The position numbers were made by a program, and so were the translations under genes. Positions 1 through 18,447 of a DNA stretch of 64,000 bases are shown one piece after another. The notes under the pieces were generated by a model. The model had not been told where the DNA came from. It was given only the letters and a program-made list of their open reading frames with translations, and did no database searches. Positions within the stretch are counted from its first letter, which is position 1, and every line of letters begins with the position of its first letter. The DNA comes from Pagrus major. Its lineage: Eukaryota > Chordata > Actinopteri > Spariformes > Sparidae. The stretch spans positions 17,791,165 to 17,855,164 of the forward strand of contig NC_133221.1 in assembly GCF_040436345.1 (NCBI RefSeq), given 5' to 3'.

Positions 1-189
1 TCATGTCATTATCCAAGACGTTTTGTTCAGCACTGCAGTGGAAAGCGAGACTTGAGAAAAACCAGTGATGAGAATGTGTGAACGGCTTTGACGCACAGAT
101 AGTCACAGTTTGTAAAGTCAGAGATGTTGTCGAAAAGAGATAAAAAGTGGAAGTGAGAGATGAATTTAAAAATGTCTAGGACTGCAGCG

Positions 190-2512
<2,323 letters not shown>

Positions 2513-4550
2513 TTTGGTGGTTGGTTTGTTACTCGGACTGTAGAAACAGAAATCAAATATACTACGTTACACGTATCAATCAATTCATAATAAGTACACT
2601 GCAAGATTTAAAGAGCTTCTCTCGCTAGCTAGCTAAGTCGACTTGCTAGCAGAAGGGAAGGGAGGAAGGAGCGTGCCACAATAACGGCAGGCATTTCCGG
2701 TCAAGGTGTGCGCTGGGACTTCAAAGTAAAAGTTGTAACCGTTGCATGAGGCACGGAAACATGCCATACATGACCTTTATTTTGAAGTAGGGATTCGCGT
2801 CGATAGGAACTCGGATGTTGTGTTGTGGGTTGTTGTCTCACACTTCACACACCTACAGGAAGCATCAGGCTGGATCAGCAACCAGGGAAACCGGCGGACT
2901 GCTGTGGGGCCCCAGATCCCCAGGGTCGACCCAACCCCACATTCATCGTGTGCCAATTAGTTGTAACAACCAGCACAATATCAGCTTTATTTGGCAAAAT
3001 CATGTCTTATTATCTGGTCTTGTGTGGACCTTGTATTGTAATGTAGTTATTAAAATGTTTTTGCTTTCAAAGCATGAATTATGTCAAGTCCTTAGAGAGT
3101 CAGATGTCTAAGAAGTGTCACAAAAATCAAGTCCAAGATTAGATTTAGGCCTTCATGTTCAAGTCTCAAAACTCTGGTTGGAGCACTGTGAAATCACTTG
3201 GGATCACTTGGGGCACAAGCTTTTAATTTGATATCCCCAGGGTTAGCATCTGCCTCGCAATATGGCCGAGGGCCCATATTGTGTTTTTGCCCAGGAGGCC
3301 CCCTAGTGAATTCATTTAGCCATGTTTGGTGCGATAAGCTACAAGTATACTGTCCTGTCTGTGCAGATGGAGACTTTACAGTTCAAAAAATAAAACAGAA
3401 GTCACTCTTAATTTAGAGCCAGATCATAGATTACTAATCATCTCCAGCTCATCAGTGAGCCTTCAGCTCAGAAAATTCTCACTCTCCTATTCCCTCATCA
3501 CAGAAAATAAAATAAAAATAAAAATCACATTTTAAAAGAAAACTACTGCCGTTAAAATGTGGCTGTAAGATTTAATGTATGCACACTGAAATTACTCTCA
3601 ATTTGATATTACTGCATACAAACATTTCACATTAGCATTGGCTCAATATAGATATGGTCTTATTGGACAGGTTGGTATTATTATCAGTTTGTTTGTTTTG
3701 ATGTGGTTGTTGTGGTTGCTATTTTATTACCCCTCAGTTTATTCTGTAGTTGTAACTGTTCCTGTTGTTTGACATTTACTGACTGAATGTCAAGTGATTA
3801 TTCTGTAACACATCGTTTAGCTCTATAATTGCAAAACTGAGAAATAAATGAGTAATTGCGGTTATTTGTATGTCAAGCAAACTGCTTAAAAATATAAATC
3901 AAAAAAACAGATTTGGAAAAAAGTGTTGCAAAGTACAGATCCTGTGTGGCATACAGGAAAATGTTCAAGTCTAGGCCACCATTAGTGTCATTATTACTTT
4001 GGAAATGATTAGTAAGAATATGTAATTTACATTTCCTCTACAGAGTTGTATTTGTTTTTCACAAGTGAGCTTAAAGTTCTCACTTCACCTATTATTTAAC
4101 CCTACTGATCACCACATTTGTTAACTTTATATTTTATAATTGACTGTGACAGGGTCCAATCACAAGTCTTTGTGCTGCTGTCTTAATTGGACAATAGTCA
4201 CCACTTCAGGTGTGCTTCTGCCATCCAATCAGCAGTGCAGCATGCAAATATCGCAGGTGTCACCAGCAGGGAGGGACAGTAGAGGAAACATATTTCCAGA
4301 AAAACACGGTGTGTGCCAGGCTGTCTCCAGCATTTCACAGCAACGATGTTGTGAATGTGTCTTCAGGTTCATTCAGAGGAAGATGAAAACTCCCATCATA
4401 TAAGGACTGATATTGCTGACTGACGGCGAGGTCACACTGTCAACCTGCTCTTATTTCTCAGAGATGTGATGGTAATGGGTGTCAGATGTGATCATTTAAG
4501 TTTTGCGAGACACCAGAAAGATCGACGCTGTGGCTGAAGCGCGTTTCCAG
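2513..4550. promoter_or_regulatory. Intergenic region between divergent naa10 and cerk starts
   Basis: About 2.0 kb separates the two start codons. The naa10-proximal part (2513-2760) is the most promoter-like: it is less AT-rich, contains TTCCGG at 2695-2700 (an ETS-type core on the minus strand) and a purine-rich run near 2651-2670. On the minus strand a TTTCTACAG at about 2535-2545 could be an acceptor for a 5' UTR intron. The rest is AT-rich and I see no gene in it; short coding-looking stretches have no recognisable product. No TATA box can be assigned confidently for either gene. Confidence 0.4.
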
Positions 4551-7500
4551 ATGGAGGCAGACCTGAGGCTGGAGTCGAGTTTGTGGGTCGGGAACAAAAG
4601 ATACCGGGCGGTCCTGACAGGCTGGCACTTCAACTGGACCGAGGTAGATAAGAAGAACCGCGACAAGAAAACAAGTAGGTGGCTGTTAACTCTCCAAACA
4701 TTAGTCGATCGGTAATGTCGCTTTTTATAGCCTACTTTCTTCTCTGTACTGAGCTGACACACACAGGGCTGATGACAAACCGAGCCTAGGAAACAGCAAA
4801 CAACACTTCAGCTTCAGCCTTATCAGGGAGGGCACGATCATGGAGCTGCTTGCAGAAAACGTGAAGAACAAGTTAAACAGCACCAACATGAAGCACAACC
4901 TGCTGATACAGTTGACTGAAAACACAGGCTGTAGAGGAGTCACACACTTCCTGACAGTAATATTAGGCTTGGCCTTGAACTATCAGTCTGTGTTTTGTCT
5001 CAACAGCTTTCATCCTTTACTCAAGTAAAAACACCACACTGTAACAATACTCTGTTATTTGTATTAATATTTATTCATAGTTTTGTTCTTATGTGTATAC
5101 TTGCAGTGTATGTTATGTATACAGTATAGCGCCTATAAATGTACATATAATGTAATATTATTTATTTATTTTATCAAAGTTTATCTTTATATTTCATCCC
5201 TATATCCTGTTACTATATTCTTTCTTCTGTTTTTCTTCCCAGCTATAAGCTCATCTTTGTAAAAGTACAAGTGCCTCAGTTTTCTATTGTTCCTCTACTG
5301 ATTTAATGAGAAAATGGAAAGTGCTTTCTGGAATCCATCTGTTGTCGGATGTCATAAAGACGTGTACATGTCTTCTTAGAGATAATACACACACTTGTCC
5401 ATTTAAAACATAATGATGATACATTTGTGTCAAGTCAACTCAGTTTTAGTTATGCAGTCCAGTATCAAAAAAATCACCAATGCAAAAAACCTTTAATTGG
5501 TTGGTATGTTGTCTTTGATATGTGTTAAAACTAAAAAATATTGACCCATAGAAGATGCAACGATGTTTTAACCATCATTCAAATGTCTTTCACAGTCAGT
5601 ATTATAGCTATAAAACACCAAGCTCCAAACTGTGATAATAAACCTTTCTTACAGGGGTGCGGTGTAACAATTTACATGTATTAATCACTTTTTAACTGGC
5701 CATATGTGAGCTGGTTATAATGACATGAAAAAATGAGACCTTCCCCGTCTCTCTCAGTTGTCTATACAAGCCTGTGGATGATTTGTTTGAGTTGTTTAAC
5801 GCTGCTGGACTGTGAATTGATTTGTGACGGACTCTGGACAGATTTTCCACGACAGTCCAAAGTATGTGACTTTATGCACGTTCCAGTCCGCTAACATAAC
5901 AACCGACCGGCTTCAAGCACAACACATAAGTTTCACAGAGCCCCTTTGACACAGACATTTTGACTTATCATTAACAGGTGTAACTAATATTATAGATGAT
6001 GGCCCAGCTCTTCCTAGGTGTGCCAGTGAGCCAGCATGCACAATGGGCCTTTTTTCACAGTAGACAGTTTGACTTGTCATAGGAGGAAAATCACCAGAGG
6101 TGTGACATTAACGATAGCTCTGTTTTTCTATTAAAGTGTCCTAGTAAGCCATGACAGTGTGACAAGGAGCCAGGACCGAAGCAGCTAAATGGAATTCACT
6201 CTACTTCAGTGCCACTACAATAACGTGCTTTTCCCTCTGTGACATAAAAGAGCTTTGATGTTGGAACAGCTAAATATGACACCTGTGCTTTAACGTCAAG
6301 TAATAAAAGCTGCCGTGAGGATAGTGGTTGAAGTATTCTATTCACTGTATGCAAAGAAGCGTGAGCACTGAGGTTTGCGCTGTGTGTGCTTGTCTGTGTG
6401 ATTAAAGTTTCAGTACCTGTGGCAGAGGTGGTTGGAGTGGAGGAGGGCCGGGTGGAGATACTACCCCAGAAGTCGGTTGAGGACACAGACAAAGACTTCA
6501 CAGGTGGGAGACTCTCGGATATCACAAACCCAAGGCCAAGGTCAATGCTTAAGTAAATAGTAATGACACAGGCTCTTTTGCCGTTGAAGTTAAAATGAGA
6601 TTCGATTGAGAGTAATTTCCATACGGTGCACGGCAGCTAAGCTTTACAATTAAGATAAATATGTGCCTGTCAACCCCCATGCTCAGGCAGGTGATATTGT
6701 GGTTTAACAGGATGGTTTTGTCTTCTTTCCACCTTCAGTTTTCTATGTGAAGCGCTTCAGCAGTGGTGGCTCTTACGGGTTACTATGGAGACTGGGCCGG
6801 ACCCAGTTCAGCTGCCCCAGTCGGGCCCTCAGAGACCAGTGGACGAAACACCTACGAACTGCTCTCAAAACCCACAGTAAGGATGGATAACTAGACAAAG
6901 ATGATACTATGACTCCTATGTCTTTTAAATATATAAGAACTGTACTAATTATCTTTAAATCTAAATCTATCTGCTAGGTCCGCTGCGTCCACACAGGCTG
7001 TTGGTGTTCATCAACCCATTTGGAGGGAAAAAGAAAGGAAGAAAGATCTACCATTCTGTGGTTGCCCCTCTGTTTGAGCTGGCAGGTATCAGCTCTCATG
7101 TAATAGGTGAGAGACAACAAAATAATAAACACTTAGAATTACCATGACCTGGATGACTGAGAACCTTCATAATAGGTAGAGGTAATAATATAAATTGTAA
7201 TGTAACGTAACAAATATAAATATTAGTTTTTTCCATAACTGAATAGACAAGCTGTTCTCAGAGGAAAATAAAGTCCCCAGAACACTGTTTGAAGTTAGAA
7301 GGGTGGCAGGGTCCGCCACATTTAAACAAAGTAAAACAGTATGTAATGGTGTTGTCCTTTAAGGTCAGTTTGTTTATTCAGTCATGAAAATGAAGAGAGT
7401 TTGTTTATTTAGTTTGTTTAGGCATAAAGAATCCGTCAATAAAGAGAATTTCTTCCGATTAAAATTCCTTCCCCAGAACTTCATAATGCACCTTTAAAAG

Positions 7501-10500
7501 TTTGATGAAAGTGATTTTCAGTCTATATGTAATAATAACTTTTATTATTTAGTGACAGAGCGGGCGAACCAGGCCAGAGACCACCTCCTGAAGAAAGACC
7601 TGGCAGGCTTTGACGGGTGAGAGCTGTCAGAGTGCAAACACTGTGGTATGAGAGCACAATAACGGCTAAGCTCGCTGGGAGGTGCTTCCCTAACAGAAGC
7701 TCTTGTGTTTGTTTATAACAGTGTGGTGTGTGTGGGTGGGGACGGCATGTTCAGCGAATTACTTCACGGTTTGATTGGGCGGACACAACAAGAGGCCGGC
7801 CTTTGTGAGAATGATCCTGCTGTCACTTTGCAGCCTTGTCCACTACATATTGGCATCATCCCTGCAGGTACTGACACTGATATTCACACACTGATGGAGT
7901 GAGATTCAGGGCAGTGACAGCACACGTTCATGTGTTGTGTCTGTTGCAGGCTCTACAGACTGTGTGTGTTACGCCACAGTGGGAGTGATTGACCCTGTTA
8001 CTTCAGCTTTGCACATTATCATTGGTGAGGAGAGACTTTAACTTTTAATCACCGTTTTTGAATACACAAACAATATTATCAAATCTGAGCTCCATGGTTT
8101 AGCCTCTATGGCCATTCTTAATTCCCACAATGCTTTGCAGGAGACTCTCAGCCTCTGGATGTGTGTTCAGTCCATCAAGCCTCTGCTCTGGTGCGCTACT
8201 CAGTGTCTCTGTTGGGCTATGGCTTCTACGGGGACGTACTGGCTGAGAGCGAGAAACACCGCTGGATGGGACCTCTACGATATGACTACTCAGGTATGAG
8301 TCATTTCGTGAACAGGAACGATCACACGCTGAGTTACATTAGATGCTGATAGATTATCTGTATTTATTTTTAGATTTCTAAAAATTCAACCTGAAACTGT
8401 CGCTATGACAGAGATGAAAGGACTTCATGTGGCTCATGTGTTCTTTTTATGAAACGAAACCCCACAAAATTTCCACGCGTATGTTCTTTTTAAAATGTTG
8501 TTTGTACGCCTAGTGTTGTGCATCTCCAGCTATCTGATGGCTCTCCTTTGTCTAGGCACAGTGGTGTACCTGAGCAACAGAAGCTATGCAGGCATAGTTC
8601 AGTATCTACCAGCAGACCCGGTGCACTCCAGCCCGAGAGATAGAACACGCTGCCTCTCAGGGTGAGATTCCAACTACTGACAAGACATGACATAACACTG
8701 TGCAATTAAAGGAGACATATCATGCTCATTTTCATTTTCATTTTCATAATCATGATTTTATTTTGGGTTATTACTAGAATAGATTTACATGCTTTAGTGT
8801 TAAAAAAACCCCCATCAGTTTTCTTATACTGTCCAATGCTGCAGCACTGTATTCCCCCCCCCCCCCCCCGAATACCCAGTCTGCTCTGATTGGTCAGCTC
8901 ACACACGCCTGCGCCAGCACTGCTAACAGCAACAGAGCAGCTGTGCTACATCAATTCTTACATGCCAAACTAGCTGCTAGGTGTAAATTATTTGATGATA
9001 AATATTTGATATGACAAATATTTGACATGGTGACATAGTGTGATGTCATGAAGTCAGGAAATTAAAGGCGGGTCTACTGACGAGGCGTTTCAGGAGCAGT
9101 GTTTTCTGTGGGAGAGAGGAGCTTCTGTTGGTGCGGCCTATGACCTTTTTAACTTTCAATACCTTTTACATGCATAAGAGCCCATATAAAACACTGAAGG
9201 AAAGGAAACAAATGAAATATAATAGGTCTCCTTTAATAATATACAAAAAACAGACTTTCAAAAATAGAAAACGGAGAAGATTCGAGTGCGATCATGATCC
9301 CATAAAAATGTAAAAAAACATGTTTTAAATGAAAAAAAAACAAACACAACCACTATCTGGGAGCGTTATCTATTTTGCAGACTCTACTTCTCTATTTTAA
9401 TTATGTTATTTGTCAAATAGAACCTTGTATTTACTGTTTGGATGTGATTTTTTTCTGTACTTCACCACTATCACAGAGGTGATGTTCATTCCGTTAGTTT
9501 ACAGTGTTATGTGACTGAGATTTGGCTATGTGAAGTGAAAATATCACATAAACAACAGCACCACAATGTTTTCATGTTGTGTCTATCCATGTGTCCCAGT
9601 TGTTTAAGGGGAATAAGTGGAAGGCGACAGTGTGGTCATAGTAATTTTGTAAGTGAATTTGTAGTTATGATGAAAGCCTCTCTCATTCTTGGGTCACTAA
9701 TCTTATTCCTAGCCTTTCTACAAGTCCTTATCCTTAATCTGAGGGTGAATCTAACTGGCCCTTTTAATGAGAAAGGGAGAAAGTGTCCCTGGGGGCAGCA
9801 TCATTATTATTAATTTCAAATTCACTGTTTGAGACGGTGTAACTGCCACCACCTGCAGCAGGGACTCAGGTGTTGGGTGCACCTTAAGGAGGGTAGGAAC
9901 CACGTCAAGAGGAACTTGATCTGGATGAAAGGTGAGACTCGGCTAGCCGTTGGAGTGAACAATGCCTCAGTCTTTGTCTGAGGCAGCTGCCTCTGGCTGT
10001 CGGCAAATGGTTTATGATGCTCTTATGAATGGGTGTCAAGGTCGAGGAGCTTGTTGTTTCACAGACTTGCAACCAGTGTGAAAATTCAATGTGTTGTGTT
10101 TGTGTGTGTGTGTGTGTTCAGGTGCAGTGTGTGCTCCAGAAGCACAGAAAGACTTTTCCATCAGTCTTCAGATTCAGGCTCCCTGTACAGTTCCCACTAC
10201 AGCCAGTTCACTAGTGACTCAGAAGGTAATAACATAGATGTGTTTGTGTTTTGTGTATTTTATCCCAAATCATGTCTTATTTAAAGCTTCGTTTTTGCTG
10301 TTTATCCTTTAGACTGGAGGTAGATCGAGTAGGGAATGGGAATCGCGGAGGATTTGAGGATAGCGTACTCGCTGTCATTATCTGTCATAGTGTCATTTAT
10401 CATCTGTCACTCATTAGTCGTCATCATAAATGTATAAATTACACACAAAAGACAAAAGCCAAATATTACAAAATTGAAATTCGTCAATGATAGAGTTAGG

Positions 10501-12282
10501 GTTAGCTAATGTTATTCTATCTGAAAATAGCAAAATGTCAGCTAAAATAGCATAATCAATCTACCACTTTCTAGCAAAATAACACACAAAACCTGAGCCT
10601 TTGTTTCTAACTGTATACTGCAACATTTCTCATTTTGAATCCTATTAAAGGTGCACTATGTAGAAACTTTAATCAGAAGAGAAAGATCTTCAGTTACTGT
10701 TTTTTAATGCCTAAACAAACTAAATAAACACTTGTTGTTTTCATGACTGAATATACTGAATAAACAAACTGACCTTAAAGGACAAACACATTTTCATACT
10801 GTTTTACCTTGTTTATATTTGGCGGACCCTGCCACCTTTCTAGCTTCAAACAGTGTTCTGGGGACATTATTTTCCTCTGAGAACAGCTTGTTTATTCAGT
10901 TATGGTTGAGTTTGTTTCATTACCTCAATAATATTGTAAATATTAAAATGTTACAGTTTTGAATTATGAATTTCTTCTCCAAACCTACATTGTGCCCCTT
11001 TAAATGTGTAGTGCAGTGTTTTTTTATAGTTCAGACACCTACAATAAACAGCAAATATTTTATAAGTATAAAAAATAAACTTAAAAATGAATAAAATGGA
11101 CAATTAAATGAGAAAGTAAATGAATAGGGGGTTAATACAAATGTATATAGATACACAAGCAAGTTAAAGCAGAAATATCAATGTATGTCAATTCCATCAA
11201 TTAATTTATGCCTTCATTTACCTTTAATATCATTTTTGGTGCGTTTAATGGCATAATTTATTTGTTGAGTCATTTCTCTATTTTTTTTAGTCTTGGCAGT
11301 TTCAGTCCTCCATAGTGAGGCTCATAAAGAATCATCAGTGGCTGTAGGATTTTTTTTTTAATGTAGCATCGTCTTTCTCTCTCTCTTCTCCAGGTGAGTG
11401 GGTGACCGTGGAGGGCAGGTTCAGGTGTGTGTCTCTCACTTGCATGTCCAGCTCTTGTCCCAAGTCGCCTCTGGGCCTCTCTCCCTCTGCTCACCTAGCG
11501 GATGGAACAGGGGACCTCATCATTGTATGGGACACTCATCCTCTGGGATTCCTCAAGTTCCTCTACAGGCACACAAGCACACAGGACCAGGTATGGGCAC
11601 TCTCCCAATAAAACAAAGCTGGACCAGCAAGTTTAAACACTGCCTGACCTAATTCATCTCACGCTTTTCTTAGTTCGACCTGCCGTTTGTGGAAGTCCAC
11701 CGTGTGAAGGCCGTCCGTTTCTCCCTCCCCTCTGGAAAAGAGGAGGAGGGATATGAAGAGATTGGAGCGACAAGTAGCGCAATTGATGATGAAGAGAGAA
11801 GCTACATCGAGACTGTAAGCAGGAATGGATCTCAGCAGCACCTGGCAGAGAGAGGCACAGAGCGAGGAATGACAAACAAGCAGAAAACAGCGCCCCCCTT
11901 CCTGTGTGGTCTGTGCTGCAGCAAAGCTCCTGCTGCGTCTGTGTGGAACTGTGACGGAGAGATTCTGCCTAACACTGAGATCCTCTGCAGGTGAGAGAGT
12001 ACAACCATCCATGTTGTGTTTTGGGTATTGTCATATGATACTGTATTATCCAGGTTCAAATGTAATTGTAATGCAGCTTTATCATATAGTAATAGACAAA
12101 AAAAATAGTACACAGGTGGATAACGATGAGTATTTCTCTACTGCACACTTTTAACTGCGTTCACTTCTTCTCTCAGGATTCATGGCCAGTTGGTGCGACT
12201 GTATGCCAGAGGCATTGAGGATGGAGCAGCTGTACACAACTGCAGCGAGGAACATGACAACAAGTGTGAAAGGATATTCTGA
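4551..12282 (+). CDS. cerk: Ceramide kinase (complete, 13 coding exons)
   Basis: Exons: 4551-4674, 6414-6503, 6739-6876, 6978-7106, 7553-7616, 7722-7867, 7950-8024, 8141-8293, 8556-8661, 10122-10225, 11394-11590, 11674-11990, 12177-12282. Total 1749 nt, 582 aa plus TGA; human CERK is 537 aa. The enzyme phosphorylates ceramide to ceramide-1-phosphate on Golgi and plasma membranes (family knowledge). Residues about 8-117 match the N-terminal PH-like region. The diacylglycerol-kinase-type catalytic domain shows LLVFINPFGG near 124-133, the nucleotide motif GGDG at 187-190 followed by MFSELLHGLIGR, IIPAGSTDCVCY, and SVSLLGYGFYGD. The CERK-specific CxxxCxxC motif is present (C339, C343, C346). The ATG at 4551 gives MEADLRLESSLWVG, aligning with human SVLWV. 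The exon 1 donor (GTAGGT) is inferred from frame and is the least certain junction. Confidence 0.94.
7141..7170 (+). repeat. Penelope-like element 3'-end fragment in cerk intron 4
   Basis: The 30 bases at 7141-7170 are identical to the reverse complement of about 18449-18482, the 3' end of the Penelope-like element in this window. Nothing else of the element is seen here, and a truncated family B MITE follows almost at once. This fits a very short 5'-truncated insertion or a remnant. Confidence 0.75.
7195..7497 (-). mobile_element. TTAA MITE family B, truncated copy in cerk intron
   Basis: Similar to the copies at 10645, 39675 and 45616, in reverse orientation. Shared landmarks include the GGCAGGGTCCGCCACAT stretch and the AACAAGCTGTTCTCAGAGG-like stretch. 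The right end keeps the terminus GCACCTTTAA, with TTAA at 7494-7497, 55 bases before exon 5. The left terminus is missing. Confidence 0.8.
8705..9236 (+). mobile_element. TTAA MITE family A, full length, cerk intron
   Basis: Begins TTAAAGGAGACATAT at 8705 and ends ATAGGTCTCCTTTAA at 9236, so the ends are inverted repeats with TTAA at both borders. It contains a 17-C run at 8854-8870. No open reading frame for a transposase is seen, so it is non-autonomous. TTAA borders are typical of piggyBac or Kolobok mobilisation; which one is inference. It starts 43 bases after the donor of cerk exon 9. Confidence 0.85.
10099..10116 (+). repeat. (TG)n tract at a cerk splice acceptor
   Basis: A UG-rich run directly precedes the TTCAG acceptor of cerk exon 10 and takes the place of a normal polypyrimidine tract. 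Confidence 0.8.
10645..11003 (+). mobile_element. TTAA MITE family B, full length, cerk intron
   Basis: Starts TTAAAGGTGCACTATG at 10645 and ends TTGTGCCCCTTTAA at 11003, giving imperfect inverted termini and TTAA borders. About 360 bp with no coding capacity. It is the forward reference copy of family B in this window. Confidence 0.85.
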
Positions 12283-12579
12283 ACCAAGAAATGTAATATA
12301 AATGAGAAAAAGGGGACAGTAGGAATGTTTGTAAGGAAAAGCTAAACCTTGCAGTCTGTCATGGCCAAAGACTTCCTTGTATTTCAGGTACTTTTATATT
12401 ACAATAATGAAAAAACTATTTATTCTTATATTAATGTATGTTTAATGAAAACTGCTCCTGAAAAACACTATTAACTTATCTGTAGTGCAGGTTTTTCTGC
12501 ACAAAAACACAAATGTGCACTGTTTGTGTGCAATTTCTGGTCTTCACAATGTACTGTATTTTTACTTGAGCTTTCTGAG

Positions 12580-12641
12580 AATAAAATCATGGGGGAGTGT
12601 CAGTAAAAGTTTCAAGACAAAAAACATCTTAATGCAATAAA
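12580..12641 (+). terminator. cerk poly(A) signals
   Basis: Two AATAAA hexamers lie 298 and 354 bases after the cerk stop codon, at 12580-12585 and 12636-12641. The second runs into a genomic A-tract, so the first is the safer candidate. Either gives a short 3' UTR that ends before the convergent g6pd 3' end. Confidence 0.6.
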
Positions 12642-12837
12642 AAAAAAAGACTGACCTGACTCTGACTAACTTATTCTTTATTGTCATCAACATTAGCTCA
12701 GTAGTGCAGAGCAGTTACGGCTTCATTTTTGTTGTACATAAACAATCGTGCAAGGGGGACTATTTTTTCTTTACTATTTTTGTGTCAACATAGCTACCCA
12801 TTCTACTAGTCCATGATATTATTGTTGCTTACAGTAA

Positions 12838-13050
12838 AGGTGCCAAACTAGCTGCTTGGCATAAATACTGCCAATGTGTGACACAGAGATGTAGTGTGAA
12901 GCCACAAAGTCACAGAATTAAAGTGAGACTTCTAACAAGGTGTTTCTTTCTGTGGGAGACAGGAGCTTCTGTTAAACGATCTTTTACATGCACAAGAACT
13001 TATACACTGAAGGAAAGGGGGAAATAGGTATGGTAGGTCTCTTTTAAACA
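12838..13050 (+). mobile_element. TTAA MITE family A, 3' half, between cerk and g6pd
   Basis: Matches the 3' half of the copy at 8705 (GTGCCAAACTAGCTGC through GGTAGGTCTCTTTTAA). The 5' half is absent. Diverged, so probably old. Apart from this, the cerk-g6pd interval 12283-13902 holds only 3' UTR, a short GT-rich tract at 13183-13218, and AT-rich sequence. Confidence 0.7.
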
Positions 13051-13839
13051 AATTAAATCAAATAACACATGAGAGAACAAATATAATATTATGTCCCAGA
13101 GGAGAAGTTCTTTAAACACATGTTTGTCTTTGCTGCATTTCCCACGGTCCTCCGAGTACCCGAGCCAAATCATCTGTTATTTGTCAGTGTGTGTGTGTAT
13201 ATGCGTGTGTGTGTTTGTTGATGGGAGGCCTCCAGCTAGACCACGCACCTGGTAGAGAAAGACATAGGTGGAAAGAGACAGCGTCAGTCTGCTGCAGGCA
13301 GTTGAAAAGTGAATTGGAGTTGTAATGTTAAAACTTTTTCATTATAGTTTTGAAATTAGCGTGAAGCACCTACCTTGAAGCCATTCTTACCTAAAACAGG
13401 ACATTCAAGCTCTTCTTACAAACCAGACCAACAAGCCCGCCAAGTAAAAATATTATGTGCATATTATGTTGTTGCTTTGCATGCATCACATTCAGTGACA
13501 TCATGGTTAAGTGATGACTCACACAGGCCTGCTGGCAGCAGAGAACAGGCTTATAATCTTAACATTCAAACAATCATGTATGTAGAGATTTTCTTGCTCT
13601 ACGGGTCCTACATGTCTTTAGGCCGTAGGTGTTAGGTGTGGCCACTGCTGTTGGAAAAAAAGAAAGAAGGGCGGGTGGTAGAGTGAATGATGATTTATTT
13701 AGAAATTTACAGGTGAACACTCAAATCAGGCGACTACAGTTATTCTTGTCCTGTATGATTTGGAATAAAAAAGCAGTGTTTTTTTTTTCATGCAGACAAA
13801 ATCAATCAAACAGTACAGCAGTGAAAGATTGCAGTAAAC

Positions 13840-13845
13840 TTTATT
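13840..13845 (-). terminator. g6pd poly(A) signal candidate
   Basis: TTTATT on the plus strand is AATAAA on the g6pd strand, 58 bases after the stop codon. A second candidate is at 13694-13699. The closeness of the first would give an unusually short 3' UTR, so the second may be the one used. Confidence 0.45.
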
Positions 13846-13902
13846 GTAAACTTTCCTACAATGATGTGTGTGAGGGTTTGTGCATGTGTGTGACAGGGGG
13901 CA

Positions 13903-17851
<3,949 letters not shown>

Positions 17852-17863
17852 TTTCTGGCCCAT

Positions 17864-18447
17864 ATGGTCTCAGTCTGTGCTTACTGTGACTATAACAACT
17901 ATTTTCCTCTTGCCACATGACACATGCAGTATGGTGAAATTTCAATTGTCATCCTGCCTTGCAGAAAATCTCAGCGAGTTAATGCTGCCACCTATTGTTG
18001 CAAAGAAATAATGTCACTTCCTAGTCATGCTTTGTAACAGCCCCTGTAGTTTATAAGGTTGAAGATGGAAATCAAATCAGGTCTGGCAACCTGTAAGAAA
18101 TCCTTTCCATTCACTTAAACTCACAATTCAGGTTTATCAAGACGAAACCCAAAAAAACAATTGGGAGGAATGTTTCTTGCTCCTAAAACCTCACCCTGGA
18201 TAAATGTTGCGCAAACATAATCAGTTGCCTCAGATGGAGAAAGTCTGCAGAAGGAGTTCTTATCAGTGCTCTTTTCACAGGAATATGAATAGTGTTCGCA
18301 TGCATGCAGCTTCTAAATCCAAATGATTTCATACATGTATGAACATTTTAGTATCAGTAACAAAAGCAAAGAGTCTATTTAAGCACTATTTAAACCAAAA
18401 CATACCATAAATAAGCTGAAGATGACTACTGTATACAGATAGTGGTG
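17864..18447. other. g6pd upstream region
   Basis: The interval holds the g6pd 5' flank. It is AT-rich with CATATG and CACATG E-box-like sites near 17861-17928. No TATA box or 5' UTR exon can be assigned. No other gene is visible before the Penelope-like element starts. Confidence 0.3.

Noticed and set aside
3060-3320. CAAGTC-rich and GGGCCCATATTGTG stretches as a named repeat
   Set aside because: Resemble common fish repeats, but the match is too weak to define borders.
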